Source: Caryophanales bacterium UBA3668 (GTDB lineage: Bacteria > Bacillota_I > Bacilli_A > RFN20 > CAG-826). From it: a stretch of 41,395 nt of DNA. Of the stretch, positions 26,914 through 34,992 are shown in pieces. A model generated the notes under the pieces. That model did no database searches and had not been told where the DNA came from. It saw only the letters and a program-made list of their open reading frames with translations. Each line of letters starts with the position of its first letter. Position 1 is the first letter of the stretch. The DNA is taken from NCBI GenBank assembly GCA_002373085.1, contig DFJP01000069.1, positions 1-41,395 on the forward strand. Direction: 5' to 3'. The position numbers and the translations under genes are program-made.

Positions 26914-27828
26914 TTATCGAATAATTGTTCCGCTTTTCTCTTCAAATGCTTTTTCAGCGTTTTCTAGAGCAGCAATAATTGCAGTCTTATTTGGACAGTT
27001 TGTTAAGAACTTAACACAGGCATTAACTTTTGGATACATGCTACCTTTAGCGAAGTAGTCACCTTTTAGATATTCCTTAATTTCATTAAGTGAAACATTA
27101 GTGAGTTTCTTTTCGTTTGGTTGTTTGTAGTTAATACAAACATTATCGATAGCAGTTAAAATTACTAAGTAATCTGCATCCACTAATTCTGCTACTAATG
27201 CGGAAGCATAATCTTTATCAATAACAGCAGCGACGCCTACTAATTTATTGCCTTCTTTAATGACAGGGATGCCACCTCCACCAGCGCAGATGATGACATT
27301 TCCACTTTTTACTAAAGTAGAAATAACTTCTTTTTCTTCAATATCGATTGGAAGTGGTGAAGGAACTACTCTTCTATATCCTCTTCCAGCATCTTCTTTC
27401 ATTGTCCATCCCTTTTCTTTAGCAACTACTTCTGCTTCTTCTTTTGAATAGAATGTTCCAACTGGTTTAGAAGGATTTTGAAATAATGGGTCATTTTTGT
27501 CTACGACAACTTGAGTAACAACAGTGGCAACATTTCTCTTAACGCCTTGCGCCTTTAATTCGTTTTGTAAAGCGTTTTGGAGATGGAAACCAATATATCC
27601 TTGTGACATTGCTCCACATTCTGGGAAAGGCATGTCTGGGACGCTTTTAGCTTCGTTAAAAGCATTGTTGATCATTCCTACTTGTGGTCCATTACCATGG
27701 ACAATGACAACTTCATGACCATCTTTCATGAGCTTAACAATATATTTAGCGACATTACTCACTAAAAGTTTTTGTTCTTCAGCGTTATTGCCTAAAGCAT
27801 TACCGCCTAAACTGACGACATATCTCAT
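26914..27828 (-). CDS. arcC: Carbamate kinase
   Basis: The enzyme converts carbamoyl phosphate and ADP to ATP, CO2 and ammonia, and so yields ATP in fermentative nitrogen catabolism. The 304-aa protein has the family start VSLGGNALG, the phosphate-binding VIVHGNGPQVG, the GAMSQGYIGF segment and CAGGGGIPV. No arginine deiminase or ornithine carbamoyltransferase genes adjoin it. The purine-type operon 1.7 kb away suggests a role like E. coli YqeA, which sits in the equivalent cluster. A promoter (TTGTTT, 16 bp, TATAGT) and GAGG ribosome site are visible. Confidence 0.95.
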   Translation of the reverse strand: MRYVVSLGGNALGNNAEEQKLLVSNVAKYIVKLMKDGHEVVIVHGNGPQVGMINNAFNEAKSVPDMPFPECGAMSQGYIGFHLQNALQNELKAQGVKRNVATVVTQVVVDKNDPLFQNPSKPVGTFYSKEEAEVVAKEKGWTMKEDAGRGYRRVVPSPLPIDIEEKEVISTLVKSGNVIICAGGGGIPVIKEGNKLVGVAAVIDKDYASALVAELVDADYLVILTAIDNVCINYKQPNEKKLTNVSLNEIKEYLKGDYFAKGSMYPKVNACVKFLTNCPNKTAIIAALENAEKAFEEKSGTIIR

Positions 27829-27852
27829 TTCTTATACCTCGTTAACATTTTT

Positions 27853-27880
27853 ACTATATCACTTTTATTGACCCAAACAA
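27853..27880 (-). promoter_or_regulatory. Carbamate kinase promoter
   Basis: On the minus strand TTGTTT (27880-27875) and TATAGT (27858-27853) are spaced by 16 bp. GAGG follows eight bases before the ATG. Confidence 0.55.
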
Positions 27881-27895
27881 TTAAATATTTGTTTG
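27874..27895. promoter_or_regulatory. Inverted repeat between the carbamate kinase and lgt promoters
   Basis: CAAACAA and TTGTTTG are perfect 7-bp arms separated by 8 bp. The left arm covers the -35 of the carbamate kinase promoter, and the right arm ends just before the candidate lgt -35 (TTTATA, 27899-27904). Confidence 0.35.
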
Positions 27896-27936
27896 TCTTT
27901 TATAAACCCATTAAAAGGGAGTAAAATAGTTATACT

Positions 27937-28710
27937 ATGTATCCTAATTTATTTGGTATCGATGGCTTCTCAATGACTTTCATGATTATCGTTGGGGTTA
28001 TTGCGGCCGCAGCGCTTTTATTTGTCTATTTGCACAAGAATGGAGTTCACTCAAATTCATTTCTTGATTTAGGCGTTGTTGTTATCGTTACAGTAATAGT
28101 AGGAATCATCTTTGCAATCTTGTTTGAGAATGTTTATGAAGCGATTAAACACTCAGTAAATGGAGAGCAACCTCATTGGACTTGGGGTATGACTTTCTAT
28201 GGTGGATTAGCCGGTGGAGTTCCTACATTCTTATTAACCTATAAATTCTATTATTTAAGACATAACAAACCAATTTTAGATAGGATTGTAATTATCGCTC
28301 CTGCGTGCATTACTTTAGGCCATGCGTTTGGTAGAATTGGCTGTTTCTTATCTGGATGCTGCTATGGAATTGAGACCGACGCCGCAAATGGAATTCTTTT
28401 CCCGGGAATGGATCATCCAGTTGTTCCAACTCAAATAATTGAATCAATCTTTTTATTCACTTTAACTGTCGTTTTAGCTTTATTTGCGTTCAAATATTCG
28501 TTTAAGTATAATTTTACAATTTATATGGTATTTTATGGAGTTTTTAGATTTATTATCGAATTTTTCAGGGGAGATGAGAGAGGACAACTCGCTGGATTAT
28601 CGCCATCACAATACTGGTGCATACTCCTTGTACTTCTTGCTTTCCCAGTCTATTTACTCTTAAAGAAAAAGATGCCAGTGTATAACGAGGACAAAGCAGA
28701 TGAGATTTAG
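27937..28710 (+). CDS. lgt: Prolipoprotein diacylglyceryl transferase (Lgt family)
   Basis: Lgt attaches diacylglycerol to the lipobox Cys of prelipoproteins in the membrane. The 257-aa protein has about seven membrane helices, the short YPNLF start, TWGMTFYGGLAGG (family YGGL region) and the signature HAFGRIGCFLSGCCYG, a variant of the H-GRIGNF-NGE motif. The loop with Cys-Cys-Tyr-Gly is typical of clostridial-type family members rather than of E. coli Lgt, so a related acyltransferase role is possible. The large lipoprotein at 10401 would be a substrate. No ribosome site: a TAAAAT box lies 9 bp before the ATG. It overlaps the next gene by 11 bp. Confidence 0.8.
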   Translation: MYPNLFGIDGFSMTFMIIVGVIAAAALLFVYLHKNGVHSNSFLDLGVVVIVTVIVGIIFAILFENVYEAIKHSVNGEQPHWTWGMTFYGGLAGGVPTFLLTYKFYYLRHNKPILDRIVIIAPACITLGHAFGRIGCFLSGCCYGIETDAANGILFPGMDHPVVPTQIIESIFLFTLTVVLALFAFKYSFKYNFTIYMVFYGVFRFIIEFFRGDERGQLAGLSPSQYWCILLVLLAFPVYLLLKKKMPVYNEDKADEI

Positions 28711-29455
28711 ATTTATTGATATAGCGTTATTTGCTTTAACATTCATTTTTGTTAATGCTTTCCCAGTTGATCTTCTTCCACTTGATATCGTTGGTCAATT
28801 AGCGGTTAGAATTGGATTAAGAGTTATCCTACTCGCATATTATATTTATACATTGTGGAGAAGAAGAATTAACATCTTCAGATTTGCTAATTATCGAAGA
28901 GTTTTATTGTTTGTTCCTTTCCTATTAGTGTGCTTCTCTAACATTATTGCTGCGGGTATTGCTGGTTTACCATTTACCGCAGTTACAGTTGATCCACTTT
29001 ATCTCTCGCTAATCATTGTTTACCATCTTGTTGGAGTTACTATTGAGGAATTCTTATTTAGACTTTTTATCCAAAACAGTCTTATCTATGCTTCCTCGAT
29101 AAAAAGAATCTTGGCTAGTGGCGCAATCTTTGCGTTATTCCACTTGATTAACATTGTTAACGTTAGCTCAATCGACGCTTTAATTGCTGTTGCAGTTCAA
29201 GTCGTATATGCCTTTGGCATTGGTCTATTGCTCGCAATGATTTATGAATATACATATTCCATCCCTGCATGTATTTGTTTCCACTTTATATTTAACTTAT
29301 TAAATATGGTCTTGGTAGAGAACGTATTTATGTTTAATATCCCAATGCTTACGTATTACTTAACTGCAGTGGGATGTGGATTAGTTGTAGGAATTTACGC
29401 AGTCCTAATTTACTTACTGATACTTCAAAAAAACGAAAGATATTTTAGAGAATAA
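28700..29455 (+). CDS. CPBP family intramembrane metalloprotease
   Basis: The 251-aa membrane protein has the three CPBP (Rce1/Abi-like) motifs: EEFLFR (EExxxR), FALFHLIN (FxxxH) and HFIFNLLN (HxxxN), within about seven or eight helices. These residues coordinate the zinc-activated water in the family. Bacterial members act in peptide processing, bacteriocin immunity or surface protein maturation; the target here is unknown. It starts inside the end of lgt and ends at a terminator, so the two form an operon, perhaps both handling membrane-anchored proteins. Confidence 0.85.
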   Translation: MRFRFIDIALFALTFIFVNAFPVDLLPLDIVGQLAVRIGLRVILLAYYIYTLWRRRINIFRFANYRRVLLFVPFLLVCFSNIIAAGIAGLPFTAVTVDPLYLSLIIVYHLVGVTIEEFLFRLFIQNSLIYASSIKRILASGAIFALFHLINIVNVSSIDALIAVAVQVVYAFGIGLLLAMIYEYTYSIPACICFHFIFNLLNMVLVENVFMFNIPMLTYYLTAVGCGLVVGIYAVLIYLLILQKNERYFRE

Positions 29456-29477
29456 GCCGTTTGTTCGGCTTTTCTTT
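29454..29477 (+). terminator. Terminator of the lgt-CPBP operon
   Basis: AAGCCG/CGGCTT (29454-29459, 29466-29471) forms a 6-bp stem with a 6-nt loop, followed by a T-rich tract. It separates this operon from the molybdenum hydroxylase operon. Confidence 0.85.
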
Positions 29478-29498
29478 TACTCTCACCTATTGATGATT

Positions 29499-29514
29499 TG
29501 TTGATAAATCAACA
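29499..29514. promoter_or_regulatory. Perfect palindrome over the -35 of the molybdenum hydroxylase operon, candidate operator
   Basis: TGTTGAT-AA-ATCAACA has two perfect 7-bp arms around a 2-bp centre and fully contains the -35 box (29501-29506). It is the clearest operator-like site in the window. No regulator gene is visible within the operon portion seen here. Confidence 0.5.
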
Positions 29515-29529
29515 TCTACAAAATATAAT
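29501..29529 (+). promoter_or_regulatory. Promoter of the molybdenum hydroxylase operon
   Basis: TTGATA (29501-29506) and a perfect TATAAT (29524-29529) are spaced by the ideal 17 bp. Predicted initiation is at 29536-29537, on or next to the A of the first ATG, so the first gene should be read from a leaderless mRNA. Confidence 0.75.
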
Positions 29530-29536
29530 TATAGTA

Positions 29537-30100
29537 ATGGTAGATGGAATAATTCTCGCTGGTGGAAAATCCACCAGAATGAAAACTAACAAGATGCTTT
29601 TAACTATTAATGAGCATCCAATTATTTGGCATACTCTTAAAAGCATTGAACCATTCGTTAACAAAGTGATTATTGTCACTGGTTTATATGACAAAGAGAT
29701 TAGAGAAGCATTAAAAGGAGAGAATGTTACTTTTGTTCATAACTTAAATTATGAAAAGGGAATGTTTTCTAGTGTTCAAAAAGGAATTAGAGAAACCACA
29801 AATGATTTCTTTATCATTCCTGGAGATTGCCCGTTTGTCAAACCCGACACCTTTAAAGCTTTATTAGCAGGAAAAGGCGAAGTAAGAGTGCCTAGATATT
29901 TAAACGAAGACGGACACCCAATTTATATCTCAAAGAAATATAAAAACGAAATATTATCAATGCCATTAGATAGTAATCTAAAAATATTTCGTGATAGCAA
30001 AAACTATGAGATAATTAATGTCGAAGACAAAAACATAGTAATTAATCTAAATGAATTTTTAGATTACCAAAATATAAAGATAACTGAGGAAGGAAGATAG
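29537..30100 (+). CDS. mocA: Molybdenum cofactor cytidylyltransferase (MocA/YgfJ-like NTP transferase)
   Basis: MocA attaches CMP to molybdopterin to form the MCD cofactor that some molybdenum hydroxylases need. The 187-aa protein shows the MobA-type nucleotidyltransferase fold: GIILAGGKSTRMKTNKMLL at the N terminus, then ITGLYD-like (IVTGLYD), then FIIPGDCPFVKP with the metal-binding Asp. The start at ATG 29537 places the protein immediately before the nucleotide-binding loop, as in the family; the TTG at 29498 is rejected because the promoter lies between. It is the first gene of the operon, 1 bp before the FAD subunit, which supports MCD-type enzymes downstream. A MobA role on guanylated cofactor is less likely in this context. 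Confidence 0.82.
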   Translation: MVDGIILAGGKSTRMKTNKMLLTINEHPIIWHTLKSIEPFVNKVIIVTGLYDKEIREALKGENVTFVHNLNYEKGMFSSVQKGIRETTNDFFIIPGDCPFVKPDTFKALLAGKGEVRVPRYLNEDGHPIYISKKYKNEILSMPLDSNLKIFRDSKNYEIINVEDKNIVINLNEFLDYQNIKITEEGR

Positions 30101-30101
30101 T

Positions 30102-30896
30102 ATGAAAGTAAATGAGTACTACCGTGCATCTTCATTAGAAGATGCCTATCGCAAGTTACAAGAAGATCCAAGAAACGTAATTCTCGCTGGCGGACTTTGG
30201 ATTAAGAAAATAGGGCAAGATGTTAATACATTGCTCGATTTATCTACCCTTGGCTTAAATCAAATTAGCGAAACTAAGTCAGAAGTTATTGTCGGAAGCA
30301 TGGTTACTCAAAGAGATTTTGAGAATTCTCCAATCGTTCGTAGCCTTTTCAATGATTCAATTGCTTTTGCCACTAGAGAAGTCATGGGAGTGAACTTCCG
30401 TAATATCGCCACCATAGGTGGATCTATTATGGGAAGATATCCTTTCTCTGATGTTATATGTGGATTATTACCATATGATGTCACTTTGGAATTCTATCCG
30501 GCTCAATCAATGAGTCTAGAAGACTACCTAAACTATAAGGGAAAAATTAACGCTATCTTAGTAGCGATTCATATCAAAAAAGGAAACGGAAAAGGCTTCT
30601 ACAAAAAGGTAAAAACAACGGCCTTAGATTTTCCTATTATCAATTTCGCGATTGCAAAAGCTGATGGCAATTATCGTATTGCAGTAGGCGCTAGACCAAT
30701 GGTTGCATCCTTGGCTCATAAAGCGATGGATTACCTCAATAAAGAAGCAAAAGTTGGTCCAGAACAATATAAGAAAGCCGCTGAAATGACAGTTGAAGAG
30801 CTTTCTTACTTAGATAATAAAGACTCAAGTGCGGAGTACCGTACTGATTTAACAAAAGTCTATGTTAGACGTGGACTTGAGGAGGTTAGCAAATAA
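30102..30896 (+). CDS. Molybdenum hydroxylase FAD-binding subunit, atypical (YgfM-like)
   Basis: This 264-aa protein has the FAD_binding_5/CO dehydrogenase flavoprotein layout and would pass electrons from the iron-sulfur subunit to an acceptor. Motifs deviate from the canonical ones: ILAGGLWIKK replaces the AGGTDL loop, and RNIATIGGSIMGRYPFSD replaces the usual IGGN-A-SPAGD. The canonical version is present in the second FAD subunit at 39929. The position next to an XdhD-like Mo subunit matches E. coli ygfM beside xdhD. It follows mocA by 1 bp and its stop overlaps the next ATG. FAD binding is likely; the acceptor is unknown. Confidence 0.82.
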   Translation: MKVNEYYRASSLEDAYRKLQEDPRNVILAGGLWIKKIGQDVNTLLDLSTLGLNQISETKSEVIVGSMVTQRDFENSPIVRSLFNDSIAFATREVMGVNFRNIATIGGSIMGRYPFSDVICGLLPYDVTLEFYPAQSMSLEDYLNYKGKINAILVAIHIKKGNGKGFYKKVKTTALDFPIINFAIAKADGNYRIAVGARPMVASLAHKAMDYLNKEAKVGPEQYKKAAEMTVEELSYLDNKDSSAEYRTDLTKVYVRRGLEEVSK

Positions 30897-31345
30897 TGTT
30901 AGTTACTTTCTTTTTGAACAATACCGAAGTCTCATATTCTGTTAACCCAGGCGAATATCTCGCTGATACTTTAAGAAAACATGGACTTAAATCTATTAAG
31001 GTTGGTTGTAATGAATCAAGTTGTGGTAGTTGTACCCTTTTAGTGGACAACAAACCAATGATGAGCTGTTCATTATTAACTGCCTCAGTTGAAGGCAAAC
31101 ACATCACCACAATTGAAGGTATCCAAGAAGAGGCAGCAAAAATTTCACGTTGTTTCTCTGAAGAAGGAGCGGATCAATGTGGCTTCTGTAATGTTGGTTA
31201 TGCTTTAGTTATTTATTCTCTTAAAAGAGAATATAAGAACCCAACCGATGAAGAAATTAAAAATTATATCGTCGGCAATCTCTGCCGTTGCTCTGGCTTA
31301 CATTCTCAAATGAATGCCATTAAAGCCTACTTAAAGGAGGAATAG
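30896..31345 (+). CDS. Molybdenum hydroxylase [2Fe-2S] subunit, atypical
   Basis: The 149-aa protein carries two [2Fe-2S] clusters. The ferredoxin-like domain has GCNESSCGSC plus a downstream Cys (SC at about residue 62), and the helical domain has CGFC and CRC. All eight ligands are present, although CNESSCGSC differs from the usual CGEGxCGAC and QCGFCNVGY from CGFCTPGM. It links the FAD and Mo subunits of the first hydroxylase. E. coli XdhD carries the corresponding domain fused to its Mo subunit; here it is a separate gene, 3 bp ahead of the Mo subunit. Confidence 0.88.
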   Translation: MLVTFFLNNTEVSYSVNPGEYLADTLRKHGLKSIKVGCNESSCGSCTLLVDNKPMMSCSLLTASVEGKHITTIEGIQEEAAKISRCFSEEGADQCGFCNVGYALVIYSLKREYKNPTDEEIKNYIVGNLCRCSGLHSQMNAIKAYLKEE

Positions 31346-31348
31346 AAG

Positions 31349-33676
31349 ATGACTGTCGATAAAAAGAAAATGCGTGTTGTTAATAATAAAACATATTCAG
31401 TTGATGGCAAAGCCTTAATGCAAGGCAGAAGCTATTACACTGATGATTTAGCAGCACAAAATAGTCTAACTATTAAAATCTTACGTTCTCCACACGCTTT
31501 TGCTCATATCAAAAATATTGATGTTAGCGAAGCTAAGAAACTCAACGGTGTTGAATTAGTCTTAACTTATAAAGACGTTCCACATGTCTCTTTCTCTAGA
31601 GCAGGCCAAGGCTATCCAGAACCTTCACCACACGATAAGTTCATCTTGGATGAATATGTCCGTTATGTTGGAGATGAAGTGGCAATGGTTGCCGCTATTA
31701 CTCCTGAGATTGCAGAAGAAGCACTTAAATTAATTAAAGTTGAATACGAAGTATTAGAACCGGTATTAGATTTTGAAAAAGCTTTTGAAAACAAATCAGT
31801 TATCCACCCTGAAGATGGCATTTGTGAAATGTTCCCAATTGGTTTTGAACCAAAGAAGAATGTTGCCGCTGCATATGAGATGGAAGTTGGTAATGTCGAA
31901 GAAGAACTTAAAAAGTCTGATGTCGTAGTGGAAGAAGTGTTCTATACACAAGCACAAGCTCATGCGATGCTTGAAACACATAGCAGCAATTCTCGTTTAG
32001 ATGAACACAATAGATTAGTTATTTATTCCTCTACCCAAACCCCATTCCATATGAGAAGAATTATGGCAACGACACTTGGCATTCCAGTAAGTCAAATTCG
32101 TGTAATTAAACCAAGAGTTGGTGGTGGTTTTGGTGGAAAACAAGCTTTCCACGGTGAATTTTTCTGTGCTTTAACAACTTTACGAACAGGCAAACCTGCA
32201 AGATGCGTTTACACTCGTGAAGAAGTATTTGAAAGCAGTTATACACGTCACCCAATGAGAATCACAATGAAAATTGGTGCGATGAAAGACGGAAGAATCA
32301 ACGCGATTGATTGTCGTTCATTAAGTGACACTGGTGCGTATGGTGAACACTCGTTAACAGTCTTTATGATTGTTGGTAGTAAAGTCTTACCACTTTATAA
32401 CAAAGTCGACGCTGTCCGTTTTGGTGGACAAGTTGTATACACAAACCATGTCTCAGCCGGAGCCTTCCGTGGATATGGTGCTATTCAAGGTAACTATGCT
32501 CTAGAAGCAACTATTGACGTCTTAGCAGAAAAGCTAAAGATGGATCCAAAAGTTATTAGAGAAATGAATTCCATGAGAGAAAAGGAAACTTCACCAATCT
32601 TTGAGATTATGGGTGAAGGTACCAAAGGTACAGCAATGATAATGGAATCATGTAAGCTTCCATATTGCATTAAACGTGGTGCTGAATTAATTGATTGGGA
32701 AAAGAACTATCCATGCAAGAAAGTTAGTGATACCAAAGTTAGAGGATATGGCATGGCTATAGCTATGCAAGGTAGCGGTATTCCATTCATGGATATGGGT
32801 AGCTGTTCTATTAAACTCAATGATGGTGGTTCATACATGGTTACTGTTGGAGCAACTGATATTGGTCAAGGTAGTGACACTGTCATTTCTCAAATCGTTG
32901 CTGAAGAATTAGGAACAACAGTGGACAAAGTATTAATTTACTCATCTGATACTGACCTCACTCCATTTGACTGCGGAGCTTACGCAAGTAGTACAACTTA
33001 CATCTCTGGAAATGCTGCTTGGAAAGCTGCACAAAAGATGAGAAAACGTTTAACTAAGGAAGCTGCAGTATTCCTTGAAACTAAAGAAGAAAATGTTGAA
33101 TTTGATGGCAAAACCTTCACTTCTGGCGATAAATCCATCACTTTGAACGATATGTCAGTAAAGATGCTTTATAACAAGAACTTACAACAAGTTCAAGTTG
33201 TAGAAAGCTATTATGGACACGTTTCTCCGCCTCCATTTATGGCGGCTTACGCTGAAGTAGAAGTTGATATTGAAACTGGTGAATATGAAGTTCTTAATTA
33301 TGTCACTGTTACCGATTGTGGAACAACTATCAACCCAATGCTTGCTAGAGGACAAGTTGAAGGCGGTGTTGTCCAAGGTTTAGGTATGGCGTGCTTTGAA
33401 GATGTTAAATATGACAAGAAAGGAAAGCTTATTTCTAATAACTTCCTTAACTATCACATCCCAACACACAAAGAAATTCATAAACTCACCACTGAATTTG
33501 CTGATTCTTATGAACCAACAGGCCCATTTGGTGCTAAATCAGTTGGTGAAATTGGTATTGATACTCCACCAGCGGTTATTTGTAATGCAATTTATAACGC
33601 GACAGGTGTAAGAATCCATAGATTACCAATTACTCCTGAAAAGATCCTTAAAGGAATGAAAGAGTTGAAAAAATAA
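31349..33676 (+). CDS. Molybdenum hydroxylase large subunit, XdhD-like
   Basis: This 775-aa protein holds the molybdopterin site of a xanthine oxidase-family enzyme. It has the N-terminal a/b hammerhead domain (RSYYTDDL), RVGGGFGGKQAF (about 256), GAFRGYGAIQGN, GATDIGQGSDT and the catalytic Glu in GAKSVGEIGI (about 733). Stretches such as GSGIPFMDMG and FDCGAYASSTTYISGNAA resemble E. coli XdhD (putative hypoxanthine oxidase) rather than XdhA. A purine or purine-derived N-heterocycle is the likely substrate; the precise one is inferred. Gene order FAD-FeS-Mo is the mirror of the second trio at 37382-40780. No in-frame TGA (selenocysteine) is seen. A hydantoinase follows after 2 bp. Confidence 0.87.
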   Translation: MTVDKKKMRVVNNKTYSVDGKALMQGRSYYTDDLAAQNSLTIKILRSPHAFAHIKNIDVSEAKKLNGVELVLTYKDVPHVSFSRAGQGYPEPSPHDKFILDEYVRYVGDEVAMVAAITPEIAEEALKLIKVEYEVLEPVLDFEKAFENKSVIHPEDGICEMFPIGFEPKKNVAAAYEMEVGNVEEELKKSDVVVEEVFYTQAQAHAMLETHSSNSRLDEHNRLVIYSSTQTPFHMRRIMATTLGIPVSQIRVIKPRVGGGFGGKQAFHGEFFCALTTLRTGKPARCVYTREEVFESSYTRHPMRITMKIGAMKDGRINAIDCRSLSDTGAYGEHSLTVFMIVGSKVLPLYNKVDAVRFGGQVVYTNHVSAGAFRGYGAIQGNYALEATIDVLAEKLKMDPKVIREMNSMREKETSPIFEIMGEGTKGTAMIMESCKLPYCIKRGAELIDWEKNYPCKKVSDTKVRGYGMAIAMQGSGIPFMDMGSCSIKLNDGGSYMVTVGATDIGQGSDTVISQIVAEELGTTVDKVLIYSSDTDLTPFDCGAYASSTTYISGNAAWKAAQKMRKRLTKEAAVFLETKEENVEFDGKTFTSGDKSITLNDMSVKMLYNKNLQQVQVVESYYGHVSPPPFMAAYAEVEVDIETGEYEVLNYVTVTDCGTTINPMLARGQVEGGVVQGLGMACFEDVKYDKKGKLISNNFLNYHIPTHKEIHKLTTEFADSYEPTGPFGAKSVGEIGIDTPPAVICNAIYNATGVRIHRLPITPEKILKGMKELKK

Positions 33677-33678
33677 AT

Positions 33679-34992
33679 ATGTACGATTTATTACTCAAGA
33701 ATGGTTTCGTGTACCTCAATGGTCGTTTCGTAAAGAAAAACATTGGGGTTACTGACGGAAAGATTGCCTATATAGGTAATGAAGAGGTCAAGGCCGAAAA
33801 GGTTGTTGATGTATATCAAAGAAAAGTGTTGCCAGGATTAATTGATCCACATGTTCACTTTGATTTATTCTGTGGCACAATTCCTAGCCGCGACGACTTT
33901 TACTATGGAAGCAAATCTGCAGCTTATGGTGGTGTAACCACAATTGTGGATTTCCTTGATCCAAGTAGAAACGCTAAAGAATTAAAAGAATCATATTATG
34001 AAAGATTAAAAAAAGCTGAAAAGTGTAATGTAGATTATCACTTCCATGCTTGCATTAGAGAACCTAACGGAAATCTTGAAGAATATATTCTTATGATGAA
34101 AACCTTAGGCATTAACACCGTTAAATTATTCACAACCTATTCCGAAACACATAGACGTACATATGATAGAGATATCAAAAAGTTATTAGCTTTATCTAGA
34201 AAGCATAGATTCCTCGTTTTAGCGCATATTGAAAACGATGAAATGATTAACCGCGATGAATCATTAACATATCAAGACTTAGCGGAGGCTAGACCATCTG
34301 AAGCAGAGACTTCTGAAGCCTTAAAGTTATGCAAATTTGCTAAACAAACTAAGGGATATTTATACATGGTCCACTGTTCTAGTGGAAACACCCTTCAAAA
34401 GATTTGTGAGAAATACTATAGCATCCTTGGAAAGAACATTTTCATCGAATCTTGCCCTCAATATTTTGTGTTCAATAAAGATAAATTGAAGGGTAAACAA
34501 GGATACTTATATACTTTTGCTCCACCTCTTAGAAGTGAAGAGGAAAGAAAATTATTAATTAAGAACATTGAATACGTAAATACAATAGGAACAGATCACT
34601 GCGCTTTTAACATTGAAGATAAAGAAACTCATACCTATCTTAAGGGCATGCCTCTAGGAGTCGGTGGCATTGAATCTAGCTTCCAAATTATGTACGAAAT
34701 GTTTGGAGATCAAATAATTAACAAGATGAGTAAAAATATTGCGAAAATTGAGCGATTTGCTGGAAAAGGTGAAATAAAAGTCGGAAATTTCGCGGATTTT
34801 GTCATCCTTTCTGGAGCAACACATGAAGTTGGAAAACCACATGGTGCAGTCGATTATTCGATTTACGAGCACATCAAAGTCAATACCACAATTGAATCCA
34901 CAATGATTAGAGGAGAGTTTGTTCTCTATAAAGGAAAATTCATCTCTCACAAAGGTCAAATTATCAACTGTGGGAAAGGAGTTTCCAAATGA
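33679..34992 (+). CDS. hyuA: Hydantoinase/dihydropyrimidinase-family amidohydrolase
   Basis: The enzyme is expected to open a cyclic ureide ring (hydantoin- or dihydropyrimidine-like) hydrolytically. The binuclear metal site is visible: HVHF (about 58-60), the carbamylated Lys in NTVKLFTTYS (about 149), His in LAHIEN (about 182), His in MVHCSSG (about 231) and the catalytic Asp in GTDHCAF (about 306). The 437-aa length is normal. E. coli HyuA/YgeZ sits in the equivalent xdh-yge cluster. It lies between the first hydroxylase and SsnA with a 4-bp ATGA overlap downstream, so its substrate is probably a purine breakdown product. Allantoinase or dihydroorotase activity cannot be ruled out. Confidence 0.88.
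   Translation: MYDLLLKNGFVYLNGRFVKKNIGVTDGKIAYIGNEEVKAEKVVDVYQRKVLPGLIDPHVHFDLFCGTIPSRDDFYYGSKSAAYGGVTTIVDFLDPSRNAKELKESYYERLKKAEKCNVDYHFHACIREPNGNLEEYILMMKTLGINTVKLFTTYSETHRRTYDRDIKKLLALSRKHRFLVLAHIENDEMINRDESLTYQDLAEARPSEAETSEALKLCKFAKQTKGYLYMVHCSSGNTLQKICEKYYSILGKNIFIESCPQYFVFNKDKLKGKQGYLYTFAPPLRSEEERKLLIKNIEYVNTIGTDHCAFNIEDKETHTYLKGMPLGVGGIESSFQIMYEMFGDQIINKMSKNIAKIERFAGKGEIKVGNFADFVILSGATHEVGKPHGAVDYSIYEHIKVNTTIESTMIRGEFVLYKGKFISHKGQIINCGKGVSK

Noticed and set aside
29472..29536. Purine or molybdenum cofactor riboswitch controlling the hydroxylase operon
   Set aside because: The promoter fits initiation at the start codon, so no leader RNA is available.
29498..29536. Upstream TTG start for mocA
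   Set aside because: The extension overlaps the -35 and -10 boxes and adds residues not seen in the family, which begins right before the AGG loop.
4892..34992. Mycoplasma genetic code (TGA read as Trp)
   Set aside because: Trp is encoded by TGG throughout, and TGA ends the TetR and hydantoinase genes at exact ATGA overlaps.
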